DNA of 64,000 nucleotides from Streptomyces albipurpureus. GTDB lineage: Bacteria; Actinomycetota; Actinomycetes; Streptomycetales; Streptomycetaceae. Positions 23,493 to 32,369 of this stretch are shown piece after piece. The notes under the pieces are model-generated. The model was not told the origin of the DNA. It saw only the letters and a program-made list of their open reading frames with translations, and did not search any database. Positions within the stretch are counted from its first letter, which is position 1, and each line of letters begins with the position of its first letter. The stretch is taken from assembly GCF_023701525.1 (NCBI RefSeq), contig NZ_JAMQAW010000104.1:52767-116766 (forward strand). Reading direction: 5' to 3'. Made by a program: the position numbers and the translations under genes.

Positions 23493-24515
23493 GTGGCCAA
23501 GGTGACGAGGGACGACGTGGCACGACTGGCGGGGACTTCAACCGCCGTCGTGAGCTATGTCATCAACAACGGACCCCGGCCGGTCGCACCGGCCACCAGA
23601 GAGCGCGTCCTCGCGGCGATCAAGGAGTTGGGGTATCGACCCGACCGGGTCGCCCAGGCCATGGCCTCGCGGCGAACCGACCTGATAGGCATGATCGTCC
23701 CCGATGCCCGGCAGCCCTTCTTCGCGGAGCTGGCACACGCGGTGGAGCAGGCGGCGGCCGAGCGCGGGAAAATGGTGCTGGTCGGTAACTCCGACTACCG
23801 CCATGAGCGCGAGGTCCACTATCTGCGGGCCTTCCTGGGCATGCGGGTCTCGGGGCTGATCCTGGTGAGCCAAGGCCTCACCGAGAAGGCCGCGGCCGAG
23901 ATCGAAGCCTGGGAAGCCCGCGTGGTGTTGCTGCACGACCGTCCCGAGGCGATGGACGATGTCGCCGTCGTGACCGACGACATCGGGGGCGCCCAGATGG
24001 CGACCCGGCACCTACTGGAGCACGGGTACGCCTATGTGGCCTGCCTCGGCGGGCCCGAGGCCCTGCCCTCGGTGGGCGACCCGGTCAACGACCATGTCGA
24101 GGGCTGGCGACGGGCGATGCTGGAGTCCGGCCGATCGGTCGAAGGGCGCCTGTTCGAGGCGCCGTTCAACCGCTACGACGCCTACCGTGTCGCGTTGAGA
24201 CTGCTGGCCGGCCCGGATCGGCCGCCCGCGATCTTCTGCTCGACCGATGACCAGGCCATCGGGGTGCTCCGGGCGGCCCGTGAGCTACGGATCGATGTGC
24301 CCCGGGAGTTGGCGGTGGCCGGCTTCGACGATGTGAAGGAAGCCCATCTCACCGACCCGCCCCTGACCACGGTCTCCTCCGACCGACCGGCCATGGCCCG
24401 CGCGGCGGTGGACCTGGTGCTGGATGAGAGCCTGCGGCTGACGGGGTCACGGCGGGAGCGGGTGAAGCAGTTCCCTTCGGGGCTGGTGATCCGGCAGTCC
24501 TGCGGCTGCGAGTAG
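23493..24515 (+). CDS. LacI-family transcriptional regulator
   Basis: 340 residues from GTG 23493. The N-terminal LacI headpiece is VTRDDVARLAGTSTAVVSYVINNGPRPVAPATRERV. The periplasmic-binding-like core (DLIGMIVPD...FFAELAHAVEQ) ends in the family-typical GLVIRQSCGC. It follows glnR by 23 bp and may be cotranscribed. Target and ligand unknown; no sugar-uptake genes adjoin it. Confidence 0.93.
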   Translation: MAKVTRDDVARLAGTSTAVVSYVINNGPRPVAPATRERVLAAIKELGYRPDRVAQAMASRRTDLIGMIVPDARQPFFAELAHAVEQAAAERGKMVLVGNSDYRHEREVHYLRAFLGMRVSGLILVSQGLTEKAAAEIEAWEARVVLLHDRPEAMDDVAVVTDDIGGAQMATRHLLEHGYAYVACLGGPEALPSVGDPVNDHVEGWRRAMLESGRSVEGRLFEAPFNRYDAYRVALRLLAGPDRPPAIFCSTDDQAIGVLRAARELRIDVPRELAVAGFDDVKEAHLTDPPLTTVSSDRPAMARAAVDLVLDESLRLTGSRRERVKQFPSGLVIRQSCGCE

Positions 24516-24960
24516 CAGCAAGGCGGGATCGCTGCCAGCTGTGGGGTGCGGGCACCCATGCCAGGAGAGCAACCGGCTCGTTCTCTCCGGTATGAGGAGA
24601 GAACAGTTGATCGTGTTCGGGGCTGCCGATGATCGCCTCGGCTTCGGGGTCGCGATAGGCGAAGCTGTGGACGCCGGGGTGGCAGAGCGCCGCGGAGAGC
24701 GGCGCGATCATGTGATCGAGCTTGTCCTGCTGCATCTCTGACAGATACGGCTGTCCATTGAGCACCGCCACATCGACTTCCAGCGCGCGAGCCACCGCCG
24801 CCACCATGGCGGGTGTCGCTGGGCTGAGTCCGGCCTCGACCTTCGCGATCGTGCCCCTGGAGACAAAAGCGCGCTGAGCCAGTCCGATCTGGGTGAGCTG
24901 GCGCAGCTTCCGGTAGTCGGCAATACGCGCGCCGATGTGTTCGTCAGTGCCACCGGACAT
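24349..24960 (-). pseudogene. XRE-family regulator, 3'-truncated remnant
   Basis: From ATG 24960 (MSGGTDEHIGARIADYRKLR) a clear Cro/CI helix-turn-helix follows: LTQIGLAQRAFVSRGTIAKVEAGLSPATPAMVAAVARALEVDV (residues 20-65), typical of streptomycete XRE regulators of 280-400 residues. The long C-terminal sensing domain is absent: after about residue 95 the frame degenerates and runs antisense through the 3' end of the LacI gene (overlap 24349-24515). Probably the N-terminal stub of a decayed regulator; a short functional DNA-binding protein cannot be excluded. Confidence 0.6.
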
Positions 24961-25147
24961 GCTGGCATCTCCGTTCGCCGAGTCGACACCGAAACCGTAC
25001 CCAGGGCGCATTCCGCAGGAACGACGATCAGCCAGCGCCGGCGCAGACCGCCGGACCGAGGCTCCTTATGCCGGGCATACGGGGTTCTTCGCCCCTTCTT
25101 ACCGAGGACTCAGACTCCTCTCATCTACGGCCGGGACAGTCATTGCC

Positions 25148-26089
25148 ATGACGGACTTCCCTCAGACACCGCCGCAGTCGCCCTACTGGCCGCCTCAGCC
25201 CCCTCAGCCTCCCGAGCCCCAGTCCCGTCGTCGTGCCCGGCGGCCGGTGGGGCTCATCGTGGCCGTCGCGATCGCGGCGGCGGCCATCGGGGGCGGAGCG
25301 TCGGCGCTCCTTGGCCAGGTCACCGGGGAGAAGGAGAGTCCGGGCCCCACCGGGGTGAGCGGGACCAATGTGTCCACCAGCAGCGCGGGCACCGTCGCCG
25401 GTGTGGCGCAGGCCGTTTCGCCCAGCATCGTCGAGATCTCGGCGAACAGCACAGCGGGTGGTTCCACCGGGTCGGGAGTGATCATCTCCGGGGACGGCGA
25501 GATCATCACCAACAACCACGTCGTCTCCGGGGCCGACTCCGTCAAGGTGCGGCTCAGCGACGGCAAGGCCTACACCGCCAAGGTCACCGGCACCGACGCG
25601 AGCAAGGACCTGGCACTGATCAAGCTCCAGGGGGCGAGCGGGCTGAAGGCGGCGGCGCTGGGGGACTCCAGCAAGCTGAAGGTCGGTGAGGAGGTCGTCG
25701 CCATCGGCTCCCCCGAGGGGCTGACGGGAACGGTGACCAGTGGGATCGTCTCGGCACTCGACCGTGATGTCACCGTCGCCAAGGAACGCGAGAGCCAGCC
25801 GCAACAGCAGGAGTGGCCGTTTGAGTTCGGCGGGCGGGAGTTCAACGGGGACACCGGCGACTCCAGGACCACCTACAAGGCCATTCAGACGGACGCCTCG
25901 CTCAACCCGGGCAATTCCGGTGGGGCACTGATCAATATGCGCGGCGAGATCATCGGCATCAACTCCGCCATGTACGCACCGAGCGCGGCCAACGGTTCCA
26001 CCGCCGGCAGCGTCGGGCTCGGCTTCGCGATCCCCGTCGACACGGTGAAGGACGTACTGGGCGCCCTCCGGTCCGGCGCCAGCGTCTAG
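25148..26089 (+). CDS. Membrane-anchored HtrA/DegP-like serine protease without PDZ
   Basis: 313 residues: Pro-rich cytoplasmic N-terminus, one transmembrane helix (residues 33-55), then a trypsin-like domain with His124 (TNNHVV), Asp154 (KDLALI) and Ser257 (NPGNSGGA). It ends right after the protease domain, with no C-terminal PDZ, unlike DegP or mycobacterial PepD. It lies 20 bp upstream of an MprAB-like two-component pair, as with mycobacterial PepD and MprAB, suggesting an envelope-stress protease. ATG 25148 begins MTDFPQTPP. Confidence 0.92.
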   Translation: MTDFPQTPPQSPYWPPQPPQPPEPQSRRRARRPVGLIVAVAIAAAAIGGGASALLGQVTGEKESPGPTGVSGTNVSTSSAGTVAGVAQAVSPSIVEISANSTAGGSTGSGVIISGDGEIITNNHVVSGADSVKVRLSDGKAYTAKVTGTDASKDLALIKLQGASGLKAAALGDSSKLKVGEEVVAIGSPEGLTGTVTSGIVSALDRDVTVAKERESQPQQQEWPFEFGGREFNGDTGDSRTTYKAIQTDASLNPGNSGGALINMRGEIIGINSAMYAPSAANGSTAGSVGLGFAIPVDTVKDVLGALRSGASV

Positions 26090-26109
26090 ACGCGTGCAAG
26101 GCTGGCCCC

Positions 26110-26841
26110 ATGACGAGCTCCCGTGAAGCCGAACGCATCCTCATCGTCGATGACGAACCGGCTGTGCGTGAGGCGCTCCAACGCTCTCTCGCCTTTGAGG
26201 GCTACGCCACCGAGATGGCCATCGACGGCATCGACGCGCTGGCGAAAGCGGAGTCGTACGCCCCTGATCTGATCGTCCTCGACATCCAGATGCCCAGGAT
26301 GGACGGGCTCACAGCGGCCCGCCGCATTCGGGCCGCCGGCTCGACCGTACCGATTCTGATGCTGACCGCCCGCGACACCGTGGGCGACCGGGTCACGGGG
26401 CTGGACGCGGGCGCGGACGACTATCTGGTGAAGCCGTTCGAGTTGGACGAGCTCTTCGCCCGGATTCGCGCACTGCTGCGGCGCAGTGCCTACCAGGCGG
26501 CGGCGGAAGCGGGCGACGACGACGGCCATGAGGTGCTGTACTTCGCCGATCTACGGATGGATCTGGCCACCCGTGAGGTGCATCGCGGAAGCCGCGTGGT
26601 GGATCTGACCCGTACCGAGTTCACCCTGCTGGAACTTCTGCTGGCCCATCCCCGCCAGGTACTCACCCGGGAGCAGATCCTGAAGTCCGTCTGGGGTTTT
26701 GACTTTGAGCCGAGCTCGAACTCGCTGGATGTGTATGTGATGTACCTGCGACGCAAGACAGAGGCGGGCGGCGAGCCCCGAGTGGTGCACACCGTACGGG
26801 GGGTCGGCTATGTGCTGCGGGCCGGCGGCGGTGAGACATGA
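26110..26841 (+). CDS. OmpR-family response regulator, MprA-like
   Basis: A 243-residue regulator. The receiver has the acidic pair VDDEP, phospho-acceptor Asp in LIVLDIQMP, Thr in MLTARD and Lys in VKPFE. The C-terminal winged helix (LTRTEFTLLELLLAHPRQVLTREQIL..VWGFDFEPSSNSLDVYVMYLRRKTE) is OmpR/PhoB type and very like MprA. Its stop overlaps the kinase start (ATGA). Confidence 0.94.
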   Translation: MTSSREAERILIVDDEPAVREALQRSLAFEGYATEMAIDGIDALAKAESYAPDLIVLDIQMPRMDGLTAARRIRAAGSTVPILMLTARDTVGDRVTGLDAGADDYLVKPFELDELFARIRALLRRSAYQAAAEAGDDDGHEVLYFADLRMDLATREVHRGSRVVDLTRTEFTLLELLLAHPRQVLTREQILKSVWGFDFEPSSNSLDVYVMYLRRKTEAGGEPRVVHTVRGVGYVLRAGGGET

Positions 26842-28247
26842 GCGCGGTGGCCGGCCGGATCCGCGGGCTCGCGCTGAGATCCCGGCTCGCTCTGCTGGTC
26901 GCCACCGCGGTCGCGGTCGCCGTGGCGGCCGTCTCGGTCGCCTGCTGGCTGCTGACCCGGACCCAGTTGAACGATGAACTGGACACCACGCTGGAGAACA
27001 CCCGGGCATCACAGGAGTCGGTGCAGGCGGCCTGGGACCTCTGCTTCATCGGTGGGAAACCGGCGGAGAACTATCTGCTCTTCGCCTACCTGCAGATCGT
27101 CGACTCGGCGGGCAACCGCTGTGTGGGGCCCGAATCCAAGGCGGTCGAGGTCACCTCGCAGGACATCGCCGTGGCCAGCGGACTGCGCAAGAGCGCTCTG
27201 CACAACGGCACCACGGACGACGGGGACGCGGTCCGTGTCCACACCACCCAGCAGCAACTCCGCGGGAGCGGGGTGGTGCTCGCGGTCTCGGTGTCCCGGC
27301 CGCTCGATGAGATCAGCACCTCGCTGAACCGACTGGCCCTGCTGCTCACCGGTCTGGCCGGCATCGGCGTCCTGGGGGCGGGCGCGGCCGGACTGTGGGT
27401 CGCACGCGCCGGACTACGGCCGGTCGACCACCTCACGGAGACGGTCGAACACGTGGCGCGCACCGAGGATCTGACCGTTCGCATCCCGGTGGAGGGCGAG
27501 GACGAGATCGCCCGGCTGTCCCGGTCCTTCAACGCGATGACCGCGGCACTCGCCTCCTCACGAGACCGCCAGGCACGGCTGATCGGGGACGCGGGCCATG
27601 AACTGCGTACGCCACTGACCTCGCTACGGACGAACATCGAGTTGCTGGCACGCAGCGAGGAGACCGGGCGGGAGATTCCGCCGGAGGACCGGCGAGCGCT
27701 GATGGCGTCGGTGAAGGCGCAGATGACCGAGTTGGCGTCGCTCATCGGAGACCTTCAGGAGCTATCGCGTCCGGATGCGGTCCAGGGCGGTCCGCTGATG
27801 GTGGTGGCCCTGCACGAGATCACCGAATCCGCGCTGGAGCGGGCCCGGTTGCGCGGCCCTGAGCTGTCCTTCGAGACCCTGCTGCGCCCCTGGTACGTGC
27901 GGGCGGAGCCGGCCGCTCTGGAGCGCGCCATCGTCAATGTGCTGGACAACGCGGTGAAGTTCTCGCCACCGGGTGGCACCGTGGAAGTGCGGCTCACCTC
28001 GGGTGAACTGACCGTACGGGACCACGGTCCGGGCATCGGGGTCGACGAGCTGCCGCATGTCTTCGAGCGGTTCTGGCGCTCGTCCTCCGCACGGGCCCTA
28101 CCGGGGTCGGGGCTCGGTCTGTCGATCGTGGCCCGCACCATCCAGCAGGCTGGGGGCGAGGTGGAACTGCGGCCGGCGTCCGGTGGGGGAACCCAAGCGG
28201 CGATCCGGCTGCCCGGGGCCGCGCACCCGCCGCCTTCGCTGGGGTGA
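26838..28247 (+). CDS. Sensor histidine kinase, MprB-like
   Basis: 469 residues: TM1 at about 15-38, an extracytoplasmic sensor of about 120 residues, TM2 at about 165-187, HAMP domain, H-box GHELRTPLTSLRTNIELL, N-box NVLDNAVKFSPPGGTVEV, and G-boxes DHGPGIG and GSGLGLSI. Overlap with the regulator gene and the upstream protease point to envelope-stress signalling. All catalytic boxes intact. Confidence 0.94.
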   Translation: MSAVAGRIRGLALRSRLALLVATAVAVAVAAVSVACWLLTRTQLNDELDTTLENTRASQESVQAAWDLCFIGGKPAENYLLFAYLQIVDSAGNRCVGPESKAVEVTSQDIAVASGLRKSALHNGTTDDGDAVRVHTTQQQLRGSGVVLAVSVSRPLDEISTSLNRLALLLTGLAGIGVLGAGAAGLWVARAGLRPVDHLTETVEHVARTEDLTVRIPVEGEDEIARLSRSFNAMTAALASSRDRQARLIGDAGHELRTPLTSLRTNIELLARSEETGREIPPEDRRALMASVKAQMTELASLIGDLQELSRPDAVQGGPLMVVALHEITESALERARLRGPELSFETLLRPWYVRAEPAALERAIVNVLDNAVKFSPPGGTVEVRLTSGELTVRDHGPGIGVDELPHVFERFWRSSSARALPGSGLGLSIVARTIQQAGGEVELRPASGGGTQAAIRLPGAAHPPPSLG

Positions 28248-28327
28248 GCTCACGCCCCGCCATGAGCTCACGGGCAGCAGGGGGTAGGCGGGCTCAGCTT
28301 GCCGCCTACCCCTACCCCTGCCCGGGT

Positions 28328-29071
28328 CTACCCCTGTTCGGCGAGCCAGGCGTCGAAGGTGGTCGGCGCGATCCGGGCGTCCTCGCCGGGCAGCAGCACA
28401 TCGCCGGCCATGGAGAGGCCGAACAGGCCCGACCACGTCGGCACGAGCCGCACCGAGCGCCCGTGCTTCGCGAGGGTGCGCCGGGCCATGTCCACCAGGT
28501 CCTGGGTTTCGGGCCCCGCGATATCGACATGGCGTCCCTGCGGTTCGCCGACCGCGATCTCGGCGAGGATGCCGGCCACGTCCGCGGGCGCGATCGGCTG
28601 GACGAGCAGCGGAGCGATCGGGGCAACACCGTCCTGCTCGGTCCAGCCCGTCACCATCGCGGCGAAGTCATGGAACTGGGTGGCCGGGACGACGGTCCAC
28701 GGCACCGGCCCCGCGGCGACCAACCGCTCCTGCTCCCGCTTGCCCGCGTAGTGAGCGTTGCCCTCGATATGGGCGATCCCGGCGATCGAGAGCAGCACAT
28801 GGTGCCGGACACCGGCCCGCTCCTCGGCCGCGAGCAGGTTCCTGGTGGTGGTGCCGAAGTAGTCCACCGTCCCGGTCCGGTCGGCCACCGGGCTGTTGGT
28901 GACGTCGATGACCGCGTCGGCGCCCACCAGGGCGTCGTCGAGCCCGGCGCCGGTCGACAGATCCACGCCGAGCGAGCGGCTGATGCGCCGGACGTCATGC
29001 CCGTCCCGCTCCAGGGCCCCCACGGTGAGGGCCCCGATGTTCCCGGTCGCACCGGCGACGGCGATCCGCAT
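28328..29071 (-). CDS. NAD(P)-binding NmrA/SDR-like protein
   Basis: A 247-residue Rossmann-fold protein with the dinucleotide motif GATGNIG (residues 7-13), VDLSTGAGLDDALVGADAVIDVTN and HHVLLSIAGIAHIEGNAHYAGKREQE. It belongs to the atypical SDR/NmrA group, often redox sensors or NADPH:quinone-type reductases. Monocistronic, convergent with the kinase gene. Substrate unknown. Confidence 0.85.
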   Translation of the reverse strand: MRIAVAGATGNIGALTVGALERDGHDVRRISRSLGVDLSTGAGLDDALVGADAVIDVTNSPVADRTGTVDYFGTTTRNLLAAEERAGVRHHVLLSIAGIAHIEGNAHYAGKREQERLVAAGPVPWTVVPATQFHDFAAMVTGWTEQDGVAPIAPLLVQPIAPADVAGILAEIAVGEPQGRHVDIAGPETQDLVDMARRTLAKHGRSVRLVPTWSGLFGLSMAGDVLLPGEDARIAPTTFDAWLAEQG

Positions 29072-29366
29072 GATGATCTCTCTTCTTCTCTCGGAGGTTC
29101 TTCCCGGAAGCTACTCGGGTCTCCTCGGACCTACTGAGCTCTTCTCGGCTCTAGCTTCTCCCGGCTCGTCCCAGCTTCTGCCGCCACCGCACGGAAGTCG
29201 TGCCGGCGAACCCGGGCACATGAGCCGAACAGGTCAGGCCCACCAGCGCGACTCGGCCGCACCGCCCCTGGAGGCTTTTTCACCAGGTCAACGCCAGCTG
29301 CCTGGCACTTCTGCGTACACCCACACAGAAAGTCTCACCGGGAGGTTCAGTGAAACGATAGAAGGC
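29072..29366. other. Divergent intergenic region, 295 bp
   Basis: Pyrimidine-rich left half (TCTTCTTCTCTC, CTCGG/CTCTT repeats) then the upstream region of the 63-aa gene. No gene or clear operator seen. Confidence 0.35.
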
Positions 29367-29558
29367 ATGAAGTTCGTACTGGAAGTGGACTTGCAGCCCT
29401 CGGCGAGCGCCGATGACCGGGCCAGGGAATTGGGCCGGATTCTGCGGTACTGGGCCGGAAACCTCTCGCACTACGCACTGGAGCCGGGCGATGGCGAGAC
29501 GGTGAGCGACTCGGCGTACCGCGAGGTCGGCCGCTGGAGCGTCACCACGGGGAAGTGA
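29367..29558 (+). CDS. Conserved small protein, 63 aa
   Basis: A soluble, acidic 63-residue protein (MKFVLEVDLQPSASADDRARELGRILRYW...). The regular charged/hydrophobic pattern and good codon bias support a real gene. The only Shine-Dalgarno-like sequence (GAAGG) abuts ATG 29367. Function unknown. Confidence 0.65.
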   Translation: MKFVLEVDLQPSASADDRARELGRILRYWAGNLSHYALEPGDGETVSDSAYREVGRWSVTTGK

Positions 29559-29732
29559 CCCCCAAGGGCCTCCGTCTCGCGTGGGGTTTTCGGGGTGCTC
29601 CACCGAGGGACGCTGACGCTCGTCGCCGTGTTCGACGGCTGCGGGATCGTTTCGCGGACAGCGGTTGGAGCTCACAGCGGTTCCCGCCCCCCATGAGGGA
29701 ATCCGCACCCGTGCCGAGGCGGTCTCAGCAGC

Positions 29733-29777
29733 GGAGAGGGGGTGGTGGGCCCCTCCCGGGCCCGCCACCCCCTCTCC
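29733..29777. terminator. Bidirectional terminator-like hairpin
   Basis: GGAGAGGGGGTGGTGGGCC / GGCCCGCCACCCCCTCTCC, a 19-bp near-perfect stem with one mispair and a short loop, 11 bp from the 3' end of the 5'-nucleotidase gene and 174 bp after the 63-aa gene. Confidence 0.7.
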
Positions 29778-29787
29778 GGATCGGTGA

Positions 29788-31617
29788 CTACCGGACGACC
29801 GTGATCCGGCCGAGCGCCGGCGGGGCCAGCGGTGTGGCCGCGCTGGAGTTGGCCGTGAAGTAGTCGAGCAATACGTCGAGGTCGGACGCGCCGACCAGCT
29901 TGTTGGTGTGCTCCTTCAGTACGGAGAAGCCGTCACCGCCACCGGTGAGGAACTCGTTCATCGCCACCCGGTAGGTCTGGGCCGGGTCGATCGGCACACC
30001 GTTCAGCCGCACCGAACCGGTGACGATCCGATCCGCACCGGCCCTCGTCAGATCCAGGGTGTAGGTGAAGCCCCTCGACACCTGGAGGATCTTGGGGGAT
30101 GCCTGGTTGAGGCCGCTCACCTGCTGCTGAAGTGCGGTGATCAGCTGGGCACCGGTCAGATCCACCACATGCATCATGTTGGTGAACGGCTGGACGGTGA
30201 ACGCCTCGCCATAGGTCACCACACCGTCGCCCTCGGTCCCGGTGCTCTTGTGCACCAGGCTCGCCCGAATGCCGCCGGGGTTCATCAGCGCGAGTTGGGC
30301 CCCGCCCTTGTCGGTGGGCGAGAGACCCGCGAGTTGGGCATCGGCGATCAGATTGCCCAACGGGCGCTCGGGAGTCGTCGAGTTCTCGATGTCGGCGGAG
30401 ATATGACCGATCGGACGGCTCGCGATGGGCGCGGCCAGGGTGTTCCAGCGCTGGATCAGCTGGGTCATGTCCGCGGCCTTGGGGACGTCACGGGTGACGA
30501 CATGGTTCGCCGAGGTGACCGCGGTGCGGACGATGTCCTTGGTGCGCCGGTCGTACGTCAGGGTGGTGTCGGTGTACAGCCGGCCGAAGGAGGCCGCCGA
30601 GGTCACCGTGCGCGGCTTGCCCGCCGGGTCCGGGATGCTGCACGCGTACGCCTGGTGGGTGTGACCGGTGACCAGGGCGTCGACCTGCGGGCTGATCCGC
30701 TTGGCGATGTCCACGATCGGGCCGGAGATGCCGTCACCGGGGCCGGGGCTGTCGCAGTTGAAGTTGTACGAGGTCGAGGCGGGTGCGCCGCCCTCGTGCA
30801 GCAGCGCGACGATGGACTTGACGCCCTTGCGCTCCAGGATGCGGGTGTACTTGTTGATGGCCTCGGCCTCATCGCCGAACTTCAGGCCCTTGACGCCGGC
30901 CGCGTTGACGATGTTGCCCGTGCCTTCGAGGGTCACCCCGATGAAGCCGATCCTGACTCCATTGCGTTCCCAGACGAAGTACGGGTCCAGGAGCGGACGG
31001 CCGGTCTTCTCATGGGTCACATTGGCGGTCAGATAGGGGTAGTCGGCACCCTTGAACTTCTTGCCGCGCTCGAAACAGCCCTCGGTGGGGTGGCAGCCGC
31101 CGTTCTGGATGCGGGCCAGTTCCTTGGCGCCCTCGTCGAACTCGTGGTTGCCGACGGAGGAGACGTCCAGGTCCAGCTTGTTCAACGCCTCGACGATGGG
31201 CTCGTCGTGGAAGAGGGCGGAGAGCAGCGGAGTGGCACCGATGAGGTCGCCCGCAGCCGCCGTGACCGAGTAGGGGTTGCCCTTGCGCGCCTTGCGCAGA
31301 TGGGTGGCGAGGTACTCGACACCGCCCGCGTCGACGGTGCTGGTGGTGCCGTCGGGATTGGTCTTGGTGACCCGGCCGGATGACCCGGACGGCGGCTCCA
31401 GATGGCCGTGGATGTCATTGAAGGAGAGCAACTGGACGTCCACGGTACGACCGTGACCGTGCCCATGACCGCCGCCCTTGCCTTGACGGTCGTCGCGTTC
31501 CTGAGCCCCGGCGGGCATCGCGGCGACCAGTGCGCCGACGGTGGTGAACGCGGCGACCGCGGTGAGCAGGCGGCGTCGGTTTCTCTGAAGTTTCGTCTGA
31601 CGCGATCTTGCTGTCAT
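29788..31617 (-). CDS. Secreted 5'-nucleotidase/2',3'-cyclic phosphodiesterase (UshA-like)
   Basis: 609 residues from ATG 31617 (MTARSRQTKLQRNRRRLL). The N-terminal signal peptide ends at about AGAQERD and is followed by a GHGHGHG stretch. The metallophosphatase domain has FNDIHGHLEP, GNHEFDEG and GHTHQ metal-ligand motifs; the C-terminal 5'-nucleotidase domain includes NPGGIRASL and GGDGFSVL. It releases phosphate from extracellular nucleotides and is a typical phosphate-starvation enzyme. AAGGGG lies 5 nt before the ATG. An in-frame start at 31683 would displace the signal peptide. Confidence 0.93.
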   Translation of the reverse strand: MTARSRQTKLQRNRRRLLTAVAAFTTVGALVAAMPAGAQERDDRQGKGGGHGHGHGRTVDVQLLSFNDIHGHLEPPSGSSGRVTKTNPDGTTSTVDAGGVEYLATHLRKARKGNPYSVTAAAGDLIGATPLLSALFHDEPIVEALNKLDLDVSSVGNHEFDEGAKELARIQNGGCHPTEGCFERGKKFKGADYPYLTANVTHEKTGRPLLDPYFVWERNGVRIGFIGVTLEGTGNIVNAAGVKGLKFGDEAEAINKYTRILERKGVKSIVALLHEGGAPASTSYNFNCDSPGPGDGISGPIVDIAKRISPQVDALVTGHTHQAYACSIPDPAGKPRTVTSAASFGRLYTDTTLTYDRRTKDIVRTAVTSANHVVTRDVPKAADMTQLIQRWNTLAAPIASRPIGHISADIENSTTPERPLGNLIADAQLAGLSPTDKGGAQLALMNPGGIRASLVHKSTGTEGDGVVTYGEAFTVQPFTNMMHVVDLTGAQLITALQQQVSGLNQASPKILQVSRGFTYTLDLTRAGADRIVTGSVRLNGVPIDPAQTYRVAMNEFLTGGGDGFSVLKEHTNKLVGASDLDVLLDYFTANSSAATPLAPPALGRITVVR

Positions 31618-31734
31618 TTGTCCCCTTAGTCCCCTTGCGGCTCGGCCGTGGCGGTACCGCTGCGAGCGGAAGCCTAGAGTCAACGCGCGTAGCGCGACAG
31701 GGGTATGCGGTTACGAGCTGATTGCCTTCTCAGG

Positions 31735-31786
31735 GATCCGCACCCGATTGCAGCGCCGATCCGCACCCGATTGCAGCGCCGATCCG
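31735..31786. repeat. Tandem 23-bp duplication
   Basis: GATCCGCACCCGATTGCAGCGCC occurs twice head to tail (31735-31757, 31758-31780) and GATCCG starts a third copy. It lies 118 bp upstream of the 5'-nucleotidase start. Confidence 0.8.
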
Positions 31787-32369
31787 GGCCCACCCAGGAC
31801 GCCGATCGGGGCCGTGGAGCGACCCTGGAGCACCCGCCGCACAGCACACTCCCGGACTCGCCGATCAGCCCAGGAAACCTCCCGTGAGCTGCACCGGCAT
31901 AGGGTACGACCGGGCGGATCAGACGCCGGGAGGCCCGGCGCCCCATCGCCCCCGCGATCGGGTCACGTCGGCCATCGACCCATCACCTCGGCGCCACCCC
32001 CGCCACAACCGGCCCAGCAGCCCGCCGAGTTCGGGGAGATCGAAGGCTGCTTCGAGACGGTTCACCAGGACCATCGGCCCTGACGGCCGCCTACGGCCAC
32101 TTTCGGCCATCCAGTGGGGCCAACTCCGCACCATGCCACCCCAGAGCGCCCAAAGGGTCAGCAACCCTCCTTTACTCCCACTGGCCGCACTCCGGTAATC
32201 CCCAAGGGGCTTAAATCCGGACAACCGTACGACATAGATCAACCTGTACGGCCCTGTCCGCAGTCCTCTTCCACAGTGTCGGCGGGGTCCGACCGGGGCT
32301 CCCCGGTGTGCCGGCGCCGGTCACCGCTTTCGCAGACACCCGGTCACGGGAACGGCTAAGGAGCAACGC
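31787..32369. other. Divergent intergenic region, about 580 bp
   Basis: Promoter region for the serine hydrolase (+). Frames such as the minus-strand one at 31919-32242 have no Shine-Dalgarno or family pattern. Nothing else recognised. Confidence 0.35.

Noticed and set aside
29908..31383. 491-codon plus-strand frame
   Set aside because: Antisense to the 5'-nucleotidase, which has signal peptide and catalytic motifs.
31919..32242. 107-codon minus-strand frame in the gap before the serine hydrolase
   Set aside because: No Shine-Dalgarno and no recognisable fold or repeat; several Trp/Arg/Gly runs suggest chance.
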